Source: FCB group bacterium
GTDB taxonomy: Bacteria > Zixibacteria > MSB-5A5 > GN15 > JAAZOE01
Assembly: GCA_024231695.1 (NCBI GenBank)
Contig: JAAEQF010000587.1
Span: forward strand, 28,744 to 92,743
Reading direction: 5' to 3'
DNA: 64,000 nucleotides
The notes below the pieces were generated by a model. The model ran no database searches, was not told where the DNA came from, and saw nothing but the letters and a program-made list of their open reading frames with translations. How positions within the stretch are numbered: position 1 is the first letter of the stretch; every line of letters starts with the position of its first letter. Positions 27,739 to 37,038 of the stretch are shown in pieces. The translations under genes and the position numbers were made by a program.

Positions 27739-27863
27739 GGGGCTCACTTGGTTGGAAGATGATAAACGGCAGGTTGTTTTGTTCGTCCCTCCATGTTTCT
27801 GGTCTTTCGTTTTTTCGAACAAACAATTTGCTACATGCGGGTTCGATCCCCGCTGAGCCCCCA
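27739..27863 (+). tRNA. tRNA-like gene with expanded anticodon-loop hairpin
   Basis: Acceptor GGGCTCA (27740-27746)/TGAGCCC (27854-27860); T-arm GCGGG-TTCGATC-CCCGC; anticodon-stem-like GGCAG/TTGCT; inserted hairpin TTGTTTTGTTCG...CGAACAAACAA. Confidence 0.5.
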
Positions 27864-27901
27864 ATTCAAGTTTGGTATAACGTGATCAAAAAGGAGACAA
27901 C

Positions 27902-28408
27902 GTGATGACGGACGAAGGTATCATAGTGAAGGGCGAAAACTTAACGACTGACGAGATCATCGAACAATTGAATAAACAGGATAGGGATCGCAAGTGGTAC
28001 AAGGTAGATGACGGAGTAATCAGCTGGGATACCCTTGAAGCTAAACAGGTCTCGTCGGTTCAGATAGTAGCGGGCTGCCGAGCTGATAACGGTGGCCCGT
28101 TGAAGTGTCGTGAATGTAAAAGGATGGTTGGTCGTGATGAGAAGGAAATCCACCTTATCGAGGATGGCTGGTGCAATTGCAAGGAATGCTATGATAAATA
28201 TATGGACATGTGGGGCGACGACGAAGACGACGACGAGACGACTGAAACCGTATTCAAAAACTGTCTTCGGTGCGGAATGCGAATAGAGGTGAGCGTCGAG
28301 AATTCCTGCATATCTCAGTACTGCGAACACTGTCTAGATTACAAAAGCGTTTACGCGAGAATGGAAAAGGCAGAGGCTTTTATAGCAAACTTAAATGAAA
28401 GGAAATAG
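27902..28408 (+). CDS. Zinc-ribbon-containing hypothetical protein
   Basis: CREC...CKEC, CLRC...CEHC; aaaaaggagacaacGTGATG. Confidence 0.65.
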   Translation: MMTDEGIIVKGENLTTDEIIEQLNKQDRDRKWYKVDDGVISWDTLEAKQVSSVQIVAGCRADNGGPLKCRECKRMVGRDEKEIHLIEDGWCNCKECYDKYMDMWGDDEDDDETTETVFKNCLRCGMRIEVSVENSCISQYCEHCLDYKSVYARMEKAEAFIANLNERK

Positions 28409-28409
28409 A

Positions 28410-29039
28410 ATGCTAATACTTCCAAAACGAATCACTGAAAACGGCGTCAGGATGCCATGCACAGACAGCATGATAAGGGCGATTGACAAAGGGATAAAGA
28501 CCGAGACTCGCCGGCCGGTGAAATATAACGCAGCTGGCAAATTGCAAAAATGCCGATACGGAAAACCTGGTGATTATTTGCTTATTACCGGTGCCCACAT
28601 TCTAGTCGATAGTGACGGCAACAACACCGAGCCAGACCGAAAAGGTGACAGGTCTCATGCGATTTATCGTGCGGACTACGAAGGCGACGCAAGTAGTATC
28701 GAATGGCGCCCCCCGATGTTTATGCCGAAATGGATACCGAACAGGGTTGTTCGCAACGTCGGCGTTTTTGTTGAGCATCTGCATGACATAACGGAAAGAC
28801 AGTCCATCGCGGAGGGGATACTTGACTTTTGGGGTTATAAAAACGAGGGACAGGAGTCTCCCATTATTATCGGGCATCATTGGGACAAGAACGCAACGAA
28901 AGAAAAGTTTTTTAGTAGTGCGCTATCCGCATACGAGGATCTGTGGAACAAAATCTACAAAGATAGAGGCCTCTTTTTCAACACGAATCCCGAAGTCTGG
29001 CGAATCAAATTTGAGACGGTTGATTTGAGTTCGTTATGA
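28410..29039 (+). CDS. ASCH-like phage protein
   Basis: 'MIRAIDKGIKTETRRPVK' motif and GDYLLITG as in phage ASCH/PUA-like proteins. Confidence 0.6.
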   Translation: MLILPKRITENGVRMPCTDSMIRAIDKGIKTETRRPVKYNAAGKLQKCRYGKPGDYLLITGAHILVDSDGNNTEPDRKGDRSHAIYRADYEGDASSIEWRPPMFMPKWIPNRVVRNVGVFVEHLHDITERQSIAEGILDFWGYKNEGQESPIIIGHHWDKNATKEKFFSSALSAYEDLWNKIYKDRGLFFNTNPEVWRIKFETVDLSSL

Positions 29040-29314
29040 TAGGTTTTTTTTCATTTCTATTTGTTATTTTGGTAATAGCGCTGCTTGTTTGTTGGGTTAT
29101 CGAAAAGGTGATTCACCTTTTATATCTTCATAATGATATAAAAAATGAGCAACTCCAAAATGAATTATTAAAAAGTGAGATCGCCCTTAAAGAAGAGGCG
29201 GCGGCGATGTGCAAGGTTAAGATATGGTCAGAACTTCGCGGTAGTAGGGGGAAACGTAGTTATGTTACCAACGATGAACTTTATAATATGGGGTTATCTA
29301 AATACATCGGTTAG
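29036..29314 (+). CDS. Small membrane protein
   Basis: N-terminal TM helix FFSFLFVILVIALLVCWVI. Confidence 0.6.
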   Translation: MIGFFSFLFVILVIALLVCWVIEKVIHLLYLHNDIKNEQLQNELLKSEIALKEEAAAMCKVKIWSELRGSRGKRSYVTNDELYNMGLSKYIG

Positions 29315-29331
29315 TCGATAAAGGTGCACAA

Positions 29332-29550
29332 ATGAGTAGGCGAAAAATCAAAATCAAAATGCCGGTAGACGAAAAGCCTCAAAAAAAGGGTGTACCAAAA
29401 AGGGGTTCTCACGCAGAAAAAAGGGCACAGAAAATAGGAGATCTGAATATAAGGCGCAAACATTCAATTTTAATGCGTGAGATGGAAGAAAAAAAGGCTC
29501 AAGAAGCTGAGGCAGAGGCGGCTAGGATTGCGGAGGATTCAGATGGTTGA
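29332..29550 (+). CDS. Small basic hypothetical protein
   Basis: 72 aa Lys/Arg-rich ORF, overlaps next gene. Confidence 0.5.
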   Translation: MSRRKIKIKMPVDEKPQKKGVPKRGSHAEKRAQKIGDLNIRRKHSILMREMEEKKAQEAEAEAARIAEDSDG

Positions 29551-30139
29551 AAAAAAGAAAAAAATCATAACGGACAAGCAAAAACTTAAAGCAGCTGGAA
29601 TTGAAATTTTGAAGTTGAAAAAACAGTGTCAGGTTTTGATGAAATGGAAAAGGAAAGCAGAACCAGTGCTGCACTATAATAGCCGTCAACTGGGCGAGGA
29701 TAATATAGGCGATCATCTCCGAATGTTTGATTTCTACTGGAAAGATCTTGTCACTAATGAGGACGGTTCCTGGAATTTTGATCAGGTAAAAAAGGAACTC
29801 CACGATTATGCGATATGTCTTGATGAGGTGCCCAAGGTCTATATGCACGTAACTGGCGGCATGCTGTCAAAGCCGAATACTTGCGCGTTTTACGTGATAG
29901 ATGCTTTCGATAGGTCTGTTGACGATGACATCCAGGAAGAAATGGACGTTCTCCGTGAGAAAATCAAACGACGTGATCAAGTGTTCAGTAAACTTGCTGC
30001 TCTTACAATGGATAACGAAGACACAGACGGCAAATCGAACCCGTGTATTGATAAATCGACCGTATTGAGGTTGATCAGGGAGTTTATTCCTAGTGATGAG
30101 GCCGTTGATATCGAGGTTAGGAATGCTGCAGCGAAATAA
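29543..30139 (+). CDS. Hypothetical protein
   Basis: ATG 29543 after gcggagg. Confidence 0.6.
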   Translation: MVEKKKKIITDKQKLKAAGIEILKLKKQCQVLMKWKRKAEPVLHYNSRQLGEDNIGDHLRMFDFYWKDLVTNEDGSWNFDQVKKELHDYAICLDEVPKVYMHVTGGMLSKPNTCAFYVIDAFDRSVDDDIQEEMDVLREKIKRRDQVFSKLAALTMDNEDTDGKSNPCIDKSTVLRLIREFIPSDEAVDIEVRNAAAK

Positions 30140-30303
30140 GCAACCGTCGCAACACCACGGTATGAGAAGGCGGCACAGATAATTTGAGTGCTGCAGCAGA
30201 CGTGTCACGGTGGATTTTGCAGAAAAAACTTGCAACACCAAAGCAGTTAGTTTATAAATAAAAACGCAATGTCAACAACGCAAATAGAAAGGATTGAATT
30301 GAA

Positions 30304-30681
30304 ATGCCTGATGGATTTAGAAAATTGACGGCCGAAACACTCGGGAATGGTGAGGCGATAAGCCAACTGAACGAGGAGCTAGACCGTGCTGTCGAGAACA
30401 TTCTCGATATCAATAAGGATCCTAGCGTTACAAGAAAAGTGACGTTGGTGGTCAAAATCACGCCGGTAAAGGGCAAGGAGCGCCAAGAGTACATGATTGA
30501 GTACCAGGCAGACTCTAAGCTGCCGTCGGACGCTGCGGGCGTTCAGCCTCTATTTCTGAATAGGGAAACGGGATACGTCCCAAACATGGAGCAAATGTCT
30601 TTTGAGGAGTCATTTGACGAGGAGACGGGCGAAGTGACCCGTATAAATGCGTCCAACGGTGGCGCGGAAGGAACAAAGTAA
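30304..30681 (+). CDS. Conserved phage hypothetical protein
   Basis: agaaaggattgaattgaaATG; 125 aa, paired with next gene. Confidence 0.6.
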   Translation: MPDGFRKLTAETLGNGEAISQLNEELDRAVENILDINKDPSVTRKVTLVVKITPVKGKERQEYMIEYQADSKLPSDAAGVQPLFLNRETGYVPNMEQMSFEESFDEETGEVTRINASNGGAEGTK

Positions 30682-30682
30682 A

Positions 30683-31408
30683 ATGTGGAAAGATCTCAAT
30701 GATGATTTTGTCCAGTCAATCGCGAAATTGGCAACTGACAACAAAGTCCAGCAGCTGACAGACGACGGAGGACGAGGGTATTTTTCGAAAAGCGTAACCC
30801 CTATGGCTCCGGCTATAGCAGTCGAACAGAAACTAAGCACACTGGACGGCCTAATCGATATGATAAAGGCCGAAAAGCTGTCGTGCTCAATTTACATTGC
30901 AGGCCCAAACAACGTGTATTTGCGCTCAACACTTGATGATAAGTGGCGGAATCGTGAGACTTTTGCGGTGTCCACTATTGACGGGTGCTCGTTTCCATTC
31001 GAAAGGGAGATGAGTATTGAGGATTTTATCATTCGGTTGCAGTGCAACTTTGTCGACACGGACAACAAAAAGAAGATTATCGATTTGGTGTCGTCCATAA
31101 CGGTCGGGGGAGTCACCACGGCCGATGACGATGGTATTGCTCAAGAGGTTGTCACCAAGGCGAGTATCGGGCACAAGAAAAGCAAGGTAAAACTAGATCC
31201 GATTGTAGGGCTGAAACCCTATCGAACTTTCCCAGAGGTAGAACAACCGACGGACAAGTTCTTACTCCGTATACACCATGCTGAAGGTTGCCTCCCCCGT
31301 GTGTCCCTACGTTCCGCCGGTGGTCATATGTGGAAATTGGCAGCCGTCAATTCGATTTACGAATATCTCAAGGAAAAAGCGCCAGAAGGTATCGCTGTAA
31401 TTCGTTGA
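30683..31408 (+). CDS. Conserved phage protein, possibly DUF2303/YfdQ-like
   Basis: 'LRSTLDDKWRNRETFAVSTID...KPYRTFPEVEQPTDKFLLRI' phage-type motif. Confidence 0.5.
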   Translation: MWKDLNDDFVQSIAKLATDNKVQQLTDDGGRGYFSKSVTPMAPAIAVEQKLSTLDGLIDMIKAEKLSCSIYIAGPNNVYLRSTLDDKWRNRETFAVSTIDGCSFPFEREMSIEDFIIRLQCNFVDTDNKKKIIDLVSSITVGGVTTADDDGIAQEVVTKASIGHKKSKVKLDPIVGLKPYRTFPEVEQPTDKFLLRIHHAEGCLPRVSLRSAGGHMWKLAAVNSIYEYLKEKAPEGIAVIR

Positions 31409-31450
31409 GGAGGTAAATCACCTCGGGGCGGGGCGAGCGTAAGATCTGTT

Positions 31451-31699
31451 TTGAACAATATGGGGAAACATTCGCGTGCTGTCGCTACCGCTTTTGCCAT
31501 GACTTCAGCCGCTATCGCCATGGAGGGTGCAACCAAGTTTTTGGAACAAACACTCAACAAGTGTGTTTGTGATTCTCCGTTGCCGGACATTTTTACTCGT
31601 AGCGCTAGTTTAACTTTTTCATGTGCCTTTATCTGCCTGAATTGCGGCAAGGTGTTAGAGGAAAAAGAGCTCTATGAAAGGCGGGCAGTAAGAAGATGA
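31451..31699 (+). CDS. Hypothetical protein
   Basis: 82 aa, overlaps next start. Confidence 0.45.
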   Translation: MNNMGKHSRAVATAFAMTSAAIAMEGATKFLEQTLNKCVCDSPLPDIFTRSASLTFSCAFICLNCGKVLEEKELYERRAVRR

Positions 31700-31959
31700 A
31701 GAACACTAAATTTATTGTCACTTATGTGATATTGTCTCCTCGAAAAGGCATGAAGAGTACCCGTGATTTTATGTTAAAAACGGTTGTCCACGAAAACAAC
31801 CATATAACAGATGCTGTATTGATGTTTTGGTCAGACGAGATAGTAGAAAAGTATACAGGTCCAAAAGATTTAAAGCATATCGCTAAATGGATGAATGCGC
31901 AATTAAATACTCGATTCTCTATATATAACCCGGATTCAGGCAACATCTATAGTTTTTAA
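31696..31959 (+). CDS. Hypothetical protein
   Basis: 87 aa ORF. Confidence 0.5.
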   Translation: MKNTKFIVTYVILSPRKGMKSTRDFMLKTVVHENNHITDAVLMFWSDEIVEKYTGPKDLKHIAKWMNAQLNTRFSIYNPDSGNIYSF

Positions 31960-31999
31960 TGGAAAATATACCAAAAAGTCGGACCAAAAGGCGAACGAA

Positions 32000-32440
32000 T
32001 TGAATAGAGAAGAACGCAGAAAAGATGAGACCGACGACGGTGAATGTCTCCGCTGCGGTGAGTGTTGCATGGTCCTCACTTTAGCACGTCTCAGCGATGA
32101 AGAAGCAGCACTTTTAGGGAAAAATTCTTGTGTTGATATAGAAAGCAATCCTAACAAGTACGAGATTAAGAAGGTGCATAGGGAATGGGAACCGGAATTT
32201 GCGGTTGATGGCGTCTGCGTGTTTTTGTCTCAAGGGGAGGACGGCTATACTTGTACGGCAAGGAATGAACGCCCTCGAATATGTTCCGAGTTTCAGTGCA
32301 CGTCAGAACGTTGGGCACCCAAAATGGATTTCTTGATATTACAAGGGTACTTCTATGCGGACAAAGAAGGCATGAAAGAAGAAGAACGAAAACGACGTCT
32401 CGAAGAGCTTACTGTGTACAGAAAAAAGGCTGGTGTTTGA
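32000..32440 (+). CDS. YkgJ-like CxxCxxCC metal-cluster protein
   Basis: CLRCGECCMVLT ... CVFLS...YTCTARNERPRICSEFQC. Confidence 0.7.
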   Translation: MNREERRKDETDDGECLRCGECCMVLTLARLSDEEAALLGKNSCVDIESNPNKYEIKKVHREWEPEFAVDGVCVFLSQGEDGYTCTARNERPRICSEFQCTSERWAPKMDFLILQGYFYADKEGMKEEERKRRLEELTVYRKKAGV

Positions 32441-32682
32441 TGCCGATATTTTTTATTTGTGAAGAGTGTGGTGAAGTAAATGAGGGGGTACACGTGAAAG
32501 ACTATTTATTCACAAAACCCAGAGACTGGTTCCAACGTTCGTTTTTTGAAGATGGACCAAAGCCCGGTAAAAGAATCGAATCAGCCGTACTATTTGCTTG
32601 TAGCCACGAGTGCATGGAAAAACTGAACGCCAAATATCCAAACGACACGAAAGTAGAAATCAACCTGAAAGTGGTAAAATGA
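32440..32682 (+). CDS. Small Cys-containing protein
   Basis: ATGA overlap with previous stop; CEECGE. Confidence 0.55.
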   Translation: MPIFFICEECGEVNEGVHVKDYLFTKPRDWFQRSFFEDGPKPGKRIESAVLFACSHECMEKLNAKYPNDTKVEINLKVVK

Positions 32683-32828
32683 ATCAATCCGAAGAGGTGA
32701 TATTCGAACAACCGATGACTTATTTTAAGTATTGGGTAGAACTCACGGCCCCATTCCTTTTTGGGCATGTCGGTCAACATCTATTCATGGAATTTTGGGA
32801 CAGGGAACAAGAAGGGGTGGAGGCGTGA
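32679..32828 (+). CDS. Small hypothetical protein
   Basis: ATGA-type overlap. Confidence 0.45.
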   Translation: MNQSEEVIFEQPMTYFKYWVELTAPFLFGHVGQHLFMEFWDREQEGVEA

Positions 32829-33037
32829 TGACGAATGATGAAAAAGAACTCATTGAAATGAACGAAGGGCTAATTGAGTTAAACAAAAAACTTATCAAGG
32901 ATTGTGATAAATTGGCGGAATTAAATTTAGACTTACTTGACCTAAATACCGTGCTAAAACAGCGAATTATCGACATAGAGGATGAAAAGGGGATAATACC
33001 GGAGAATCAAAAAAAGAAACCGAAGTACTTAAACTGA
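32828..33037 (+). CDS. Small coiled-coil hypothetical protein
   Basis: Leu/Asn heptad-like 70 aa ORF. Confidence 0.5.
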   Translation: MTNDEKELIEMNEGLIELNKKLIKDCDKLAELNLDLLDLNTVLKQRIIDIEDEKGIIPENQKKKPKYLN

Positions 33038-33072
33038 TGCAACTACGCAAAATTATTACTAAAAAAGTAGAC

Positions 33073-33089
33073 TGTGGAACGATTCCACA
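33073..33089. promoter_or_regulatory. Palindromic operator candidate
   Basis: TGTGGAA-CGA-TTCCACA. Confidence 0.45.
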
Positions 33090-33143
33090 ATAGCCCATTT
33101 GTAATCGAAATAGTACCAACGCGTGAACAAAAGGAGAATCGCA

Positions 33144-33497
33144 ATGTGTAAAGAGGATAAGGCAAAAAAAATAGAGGAACGAGGGGCAGAGACAGAAATC
33201 GTTCACAAGACTTCTCTCAAAGAAGTCACGAAAAAGGACTCTGACAAAAAAATGGACACCAACCAAGTGCTTGGAATCATGGCGGAGCTGGCTAAACGTG
33301 CGGCGTTGACTATGATACAAGACGAGCTGGAACTTTACAAAGGGCTCATTGATGACGCCGAAATGACGGACGAAAAACTAAAAATCATAAGGGAAGTGGC
33401 AGATTTGAAATTGCGTTCAGTTGGTGTTTGTCTGGCAGGAATGAGGATGACAGGTAAGATGGAGGTGCCGAATGGTGGAGACGTATCCAGTAAATGA
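33144..33497 (+). CDS. Hypothetical protein
   Basis: aaaggagaatcgcaATG; helical. Confidence 0.6.
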   Translation: MCKEDKAKKIEERGAETEIVHKTSLKEVTKKDSDKKMDTNQVLGIMAELAKRAALTMIQDELELYKGLIDDAEMTDEKLKIIREVADLKLRSVGVCLAGMRMTGKMEVPNGGDVSSK

Positions 33498-34323
33498 ATA
33501 TCAACCGGACGTAAACCACGATAACAGCATCGTATTTTTTGGCCAACTTTTTGACATCGGTGTCAGGGTGGTAAAATGGTACGAGTACCGTGGTTTAAAC
33601 GGATACTTGAAGAAAAAGAAGGTCATTCGTGAGGAGGATCGGAAAACAGGAAAAATGAAGACCGTAAGGGTCATCAAGGGGAAGCGATACGGCGGAAGGT
33701 TTCCGCGTACCGGGCGCAAGGCGGTAGATATCAGGCAGTTCATGATCCACCACACTGGAGGGTACTTACCCGGTGTGTGTTTCAACACTCTCCACAACGA
33801 GCGCCGTCTATCGGTACAATTTATCCAGGCCGACAACGGAACTATTTATCAAACCATGGATGCCAAAGAAATCGCCTGGCATGGTGGGAAACAAAACAGG
33901 TGTTCGATTGGTGTGGAGTGCTGCTTGTATCCGCGTGCGTTGAGAAACCCAGAAGCGTATAGGCCAGAGAAGTGCCGGCGTCTTGGGTTGACACCGCATG
34001 AAACAGGGAATGTGTACACCCAGGGAAAACATAGGACTGTGTTCATGATGCCTAACAACCAGGTGGAGGCATTGGCACATCTAGCCGCTGGCGTGTGGTT
34101 TGCTCGTAACAAAGTCGCTGGGTTTATCAATAGAGCTCCAGGCTTTCCAACTCGTGTAGACGAGGTCCTACCAGATCCGGATTTCGATACTAAATACCGA
34201 AAACATAATGGATTGGTCATCCACGCCAATGTTGCCCCTAAAAAATGGGATGCAACGGGGCTAGACTTGGAACCATTTGAGGATCGAGTCGGCGATATTT
34301 ATTACTCGATGAAAGCAGAATAA
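33472..34323 (+). CDS. N-acetylmuramoyl-L-alanine amidase (Amidase_2) endolysin
   Basis: FMIHHTGGYLPGVCFNTL...AWHGGKQNRCSIGVECC...NQVEALAHLA. Confidence 0.75.
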   Translation: MVETYPVNEYQPDVNHDNSIVFFGQLFDIGVRVVKWYEYRGLNGYLKKKKVIREEDRKTGKMKTVRVIKGKRYGGRFPRTGRKAVDIRQFMIHHTGGYLPGVCFNTLHNERRLSVQFIQADNGTIYQTMDAKEIAWHGGKQNRCSIGVECCLYPRALRNPEAYRPEKCRRLGLTPHETGNVYTQGKHRTVFMMPNNQVEALAHLAAGVWFARNKVAGFINRAPGFPTRVDEVLPDPDFDTKYRKHNGLVIHANVAPKKWDATGLDLEPFEDRVGDIYYSMKAE

Positions 34324-34905
34324 ATGAACGATTTAACTGTAAAAAAAGAATTAAGATTTATGCTGCCTGAAATTAGGATTCAACACCCTAAAACAGGCGA
34401 ACCGTTGTGCATCGTGACGCCGGCGGCAGGCTCTGTGTTTGACATTCGTATCCCCGAAGGCATCACCTCTGAAGAATTGCTTATAGTAGTGTCAGATTTC
34501 GCGCAGTTTTGTTATCGGTCAACCATGGCGGTACAAAAGCGGCTAATGAATAGGGGGTGGACACATGAGCAGCTAGGAGAATTGTTTTTTCCTGAAGCCG
34601 AAAAAGTCGATGCAGATGCCCCTCCTGAAGTTTTGTACCAGAAGTTAGCTGACGCGATGAAGGTGGCGATGGCTGGCTCTGAAAAATGGCAAGGGCTGTT
34701 GTCCAAAATTCCGATGTCAAAGCTTTCCGAGGTAGGGATGATCGATTCTTCCGGTTGGGAGCGCACCGACTATGAACAAGTGTTGCTTTGGCTGATGGAC
34801 GAGCAGGAAGAAATGCCAAAATGTATTTCTGACTACTTAAAACGTTTTGACGATGGTAGTGCGATTGACGCGTTCCTTTACCCTAATGAAGGCGCGAAAG
34901 AATAA
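34324..34905 (+). CDS. Hypothetical protein
   Basis: 193 aa ORF directly after endolysin. Confidence 0.6.
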   Translation: MNDLTVKKELRFMLPEIRIQHPKTGEPLCIVTPAAGSVFDIRIPEGITSEELLIVVSDFAQFCYRSTMAVQKRLMNRGWTHEQLGELFFPEAEKVDADAPPEVLYQKLADAMKVAMAGSEKWQGLLSKIPMSKLSEVGMIDSSGWERTDYEQVLLWLMDEQEEMPKCISDYLKRFDDGSAIDAFLYPNEGAKE

Positions 34906-34911
34906 AAATGG

Positions 34912-35109
34912 ATGAAAAAACCAAAATGTTCAACTGAACCTTGCGAAGAGTGTGGAGCAACGCGTTGGAGTTATATAAAACCACAAATAGTGATGGGGAC
35001 ATTTCGAAAAAAAGTCACGCAGGAAAAAGTTTGTAGAGAGTGTGGAGGCGAAAGCTATGTTGAAAATGTCCCACAATTTTGCCCATGCTGTGATCAAGCG
35101 ATGGAATAA
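34912..35109 (+). CDS. Zinc-ribbon-like small protein
   Basis: CEECG...CRECGG...CPCC. Confidence 0.55.
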   Translation: MKKPKCSTEPCEECGATRWSYIKPQIVMGTFRKKVTQEKVCRECGGESYVENVPQFCPCCDQAME

Positions 35110-35138
35110 TTTTTGATTCCGAAAGAAAGGTACACAAT

Positions 35139-35561
35139 ATGAATTTTTTAAACGTAGGAACAAAAGCATTTATAATGTATGCAGATTTAGATCCGTGGGA
35201 GGTGTCTAAGGCCAAAAACAATTTTACTAAATTGAGAGACGCTAAGATTGTCGAAGTAATGATTTGTGACCGACATCTAAATGCGAAGACTAGTAAAACG
35301 ACAGAACGAGACTTTAACCTCTATAGCGTATGTTTTACGAGTGAAGTAGAGGCAAATGAAGTGCTTGAAACGCCTCGCCAACTTCCAGATAGGTGGGATA
35401 AACCATTCGACTGGGATGGCCCGATTGCAGCCGATGTCGAAACGCTTTGTAGCACAGTGATGGAAGAACTTAACGCATTAAGAAACGGTTATAAAACGAT
35501 GATTGGAGATGCAGGTAGAGCGTTTGACGAGTTCCTCTCCTCCAGCGAAGAGGGGGATTAA
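35139..35561 (+). CDS. Hypothetical protein
   Basis: 140 aa; aaaggtacacaatATG. Confidence 0.6.
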   Translation: MNFLNVGTKAFIMYADLDPWEVSKAKNNFTKLRDAKIVEVMICDRHLNAKTSKTTERDFNLYSVCFTSEVEANEVLETPRQLPDRWDKPFDWDGPIAADVETLCSTVMEELNALRNGYKTMIGDAGRAFDEFLSSSEEGD

Positions 35562-35562
35562 T

Positions 35563-35820
35563 ATGCCTACTTTTTGTCAAATTGATTTAATGTTTCATAC
35601 ACTTGGTGGAAACGCTTCAGCTCAATGGAATAGAAATCATTTTGCTGCTAGTCCCGGCCATAATGATTACGAAGACTTAGAGATTTTAGAAAAAAACGGA
35701 TATATGGAACGTATAAAAAGCCCGCCATTTATGCCGGAAACAAGCATCACTTTTATAGTCACAGAAAAAGGAAAAGTGTTTTTAAGACAGCTAGAGCAAA
35801 AAGGACAAAGTACCAAATAA
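35563..35820 (+). CDS. Hypothetical protein (WHD-like C-terminus)
   Basis: 'LEKNGYMERI...FIVTEKGKVFLRQL' wing-like. Confidence 0.5.
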   Translation: MPTFCQIDLMFHTLGGNASAQWNRNHFAASPGHNDYEDLEILEKNGYMERIKSPPFMPETSITFIVTEKGKVFLRQLEQKGQSTK

Positions 35821-35839
35821 ATAGAAGGATGGTGAGAAA

Positions 35840-36100
35840 ATGACAATCGAATATTCAAAGGTGAAGGATGCTTTTCTTAGTGAATATCTTAAAGACGGCA
35901 CTCAAATCCATATTGAGAGAATTTATCAAAATGATCCGCGAATCCAAGTTAAGACTGATGGACATAGAGAGATATGGCACAGGGTTCCAGACGAAATTTG
36001 TGAAATCGATAAAGTCATAGATTGGTATATCGAAAACTTCAAAGATTGCACCGTCGATAATCGCAATAAGACCAACCGAACAGAGATATTTTTTCGATAA
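35840..36100 (+). CDS. Hypothetical protein
   Basis: 86 aa ORF, aggatggtgagaaaATG. Confidence 0.5.
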   Translation: MTIEYSKVKDAFLSEYLKDGTQIHIERIYQNDPRIQVKTDGHREIWHRVPDEICEIDKVIDWYIENFKDCTVDNRNKTNRTEIFFR

Positions 36101-36152
36101 TGAACCCAAAAACGAGACGGGATATTTTCCGTCACTCGAAAGGGGGTAAAAT

Positions 36153-37016
36153 ATGCACGAGTTACTTAATAAATTAAAATTAGTTGCACTTTTAGTGTTC
36201 GCTTGCGTAGCGTTTTTAACACTGGGGTATATGATCTTTTTGAAGGACATAGGCGCAGAACAAAGCGGTGTGGTGCCATCACAACAATTGATTATTGAAA
36301 GCGACGATATTTTAGAAACGTGTGAATCCCAAGCGTTGTTTTCTGACACCGAGTATACAACCGAGCTTCCGGTTGAATTTATAGGGGCAAGGGGGGAACC
36401 AGACCGGGCTGAATATGAGCCAGATTTGGCGCTCATGCGGTGGGAAGTGATCAAACTCTGGGAATTATTTTTTGACGACGACGGCGCTAAACAGACTGAC
36501 CCACGGCGGGAAATGTCCAGCAAATATGCTGAGTACGTTATCGACGCTGTGACAATGTATCAAGATAGCCCCACGGATATTGGGGGACAACTACCGACAC
36601 ACAAAAATGTCCATCTGCTCGTGGCGTGGATGATCGCCAAAGAAAGTTCTGTTACCAACGGAGTAGTCGGGAAACTCGGCGAGGTTGGTATGATGCAGAT
36701 TATGCCTACTAACAAGGCTGCGTTGGCGGGATACTCACCAAAAAAAATCAAAAACAATCCAAAATTGAGTATAATGCTCGGTGTGCGGTGGATGGCGTAT
36801 ACCACGTCAGAGTGTCCTAACACGGACATTTTCGACACCGACTGGAATGATCTAGACTGGGTCAAGCCGCTATCTGCTTACGCCGGCGGCCAGAATGCAA
36901 AGCGTGAAAATGGCACTTGCAAATCATTCACTGTGGCCAAGGAACGCGTGCAAAGAACAATGATGTATCGAACGCGCATTGACCAATTGGTTGATACTGA
37001 ATATTTGACTGATTAA
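36153..37016 (+). CDS. Membrane-anchored lytic transglycosylase (SLT-like)
   Basis: N-terminal TM; 'MIAKESSVTNGVVGKLGEVGMMQIMPTNKAAL...LGVRWM...PLSAYAGG'. Confidence 0.75.
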   Translation: MHELLNKLKLVALLVFACVAFLTLGYMIFLKDIGAEQSGVVPSQQLIIESDDILETCESQALFSDTEYTTELPVEFIGARGEPDRAEYEPDLALMRWEVIKLWELFFDDDGAKQTDPRREMSSKYAEYVIDAVTMYQDSPTDIGGQLPTHKNVHLLVAWMIAKESSVTNGVVGKLGEVGMMQIMPTNKAALAGYSPKKIKNNPKLSIMLGVRWMAYTTSECPNTDIFDTDWNDLDWVKPLSAYAGGQNAKRENGTCKSFTVAKERVQRTMMYRTRIDQLVDTEYLTD

Positions 37017-37038
37017 ACAAAAACTATAGTATAAAAAC

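Noticed and set aside
27739-27863. tmRNA interpretation
   Set aside because: Only ~125 nt, no tag reading frame with stop, no pseudoknot chain
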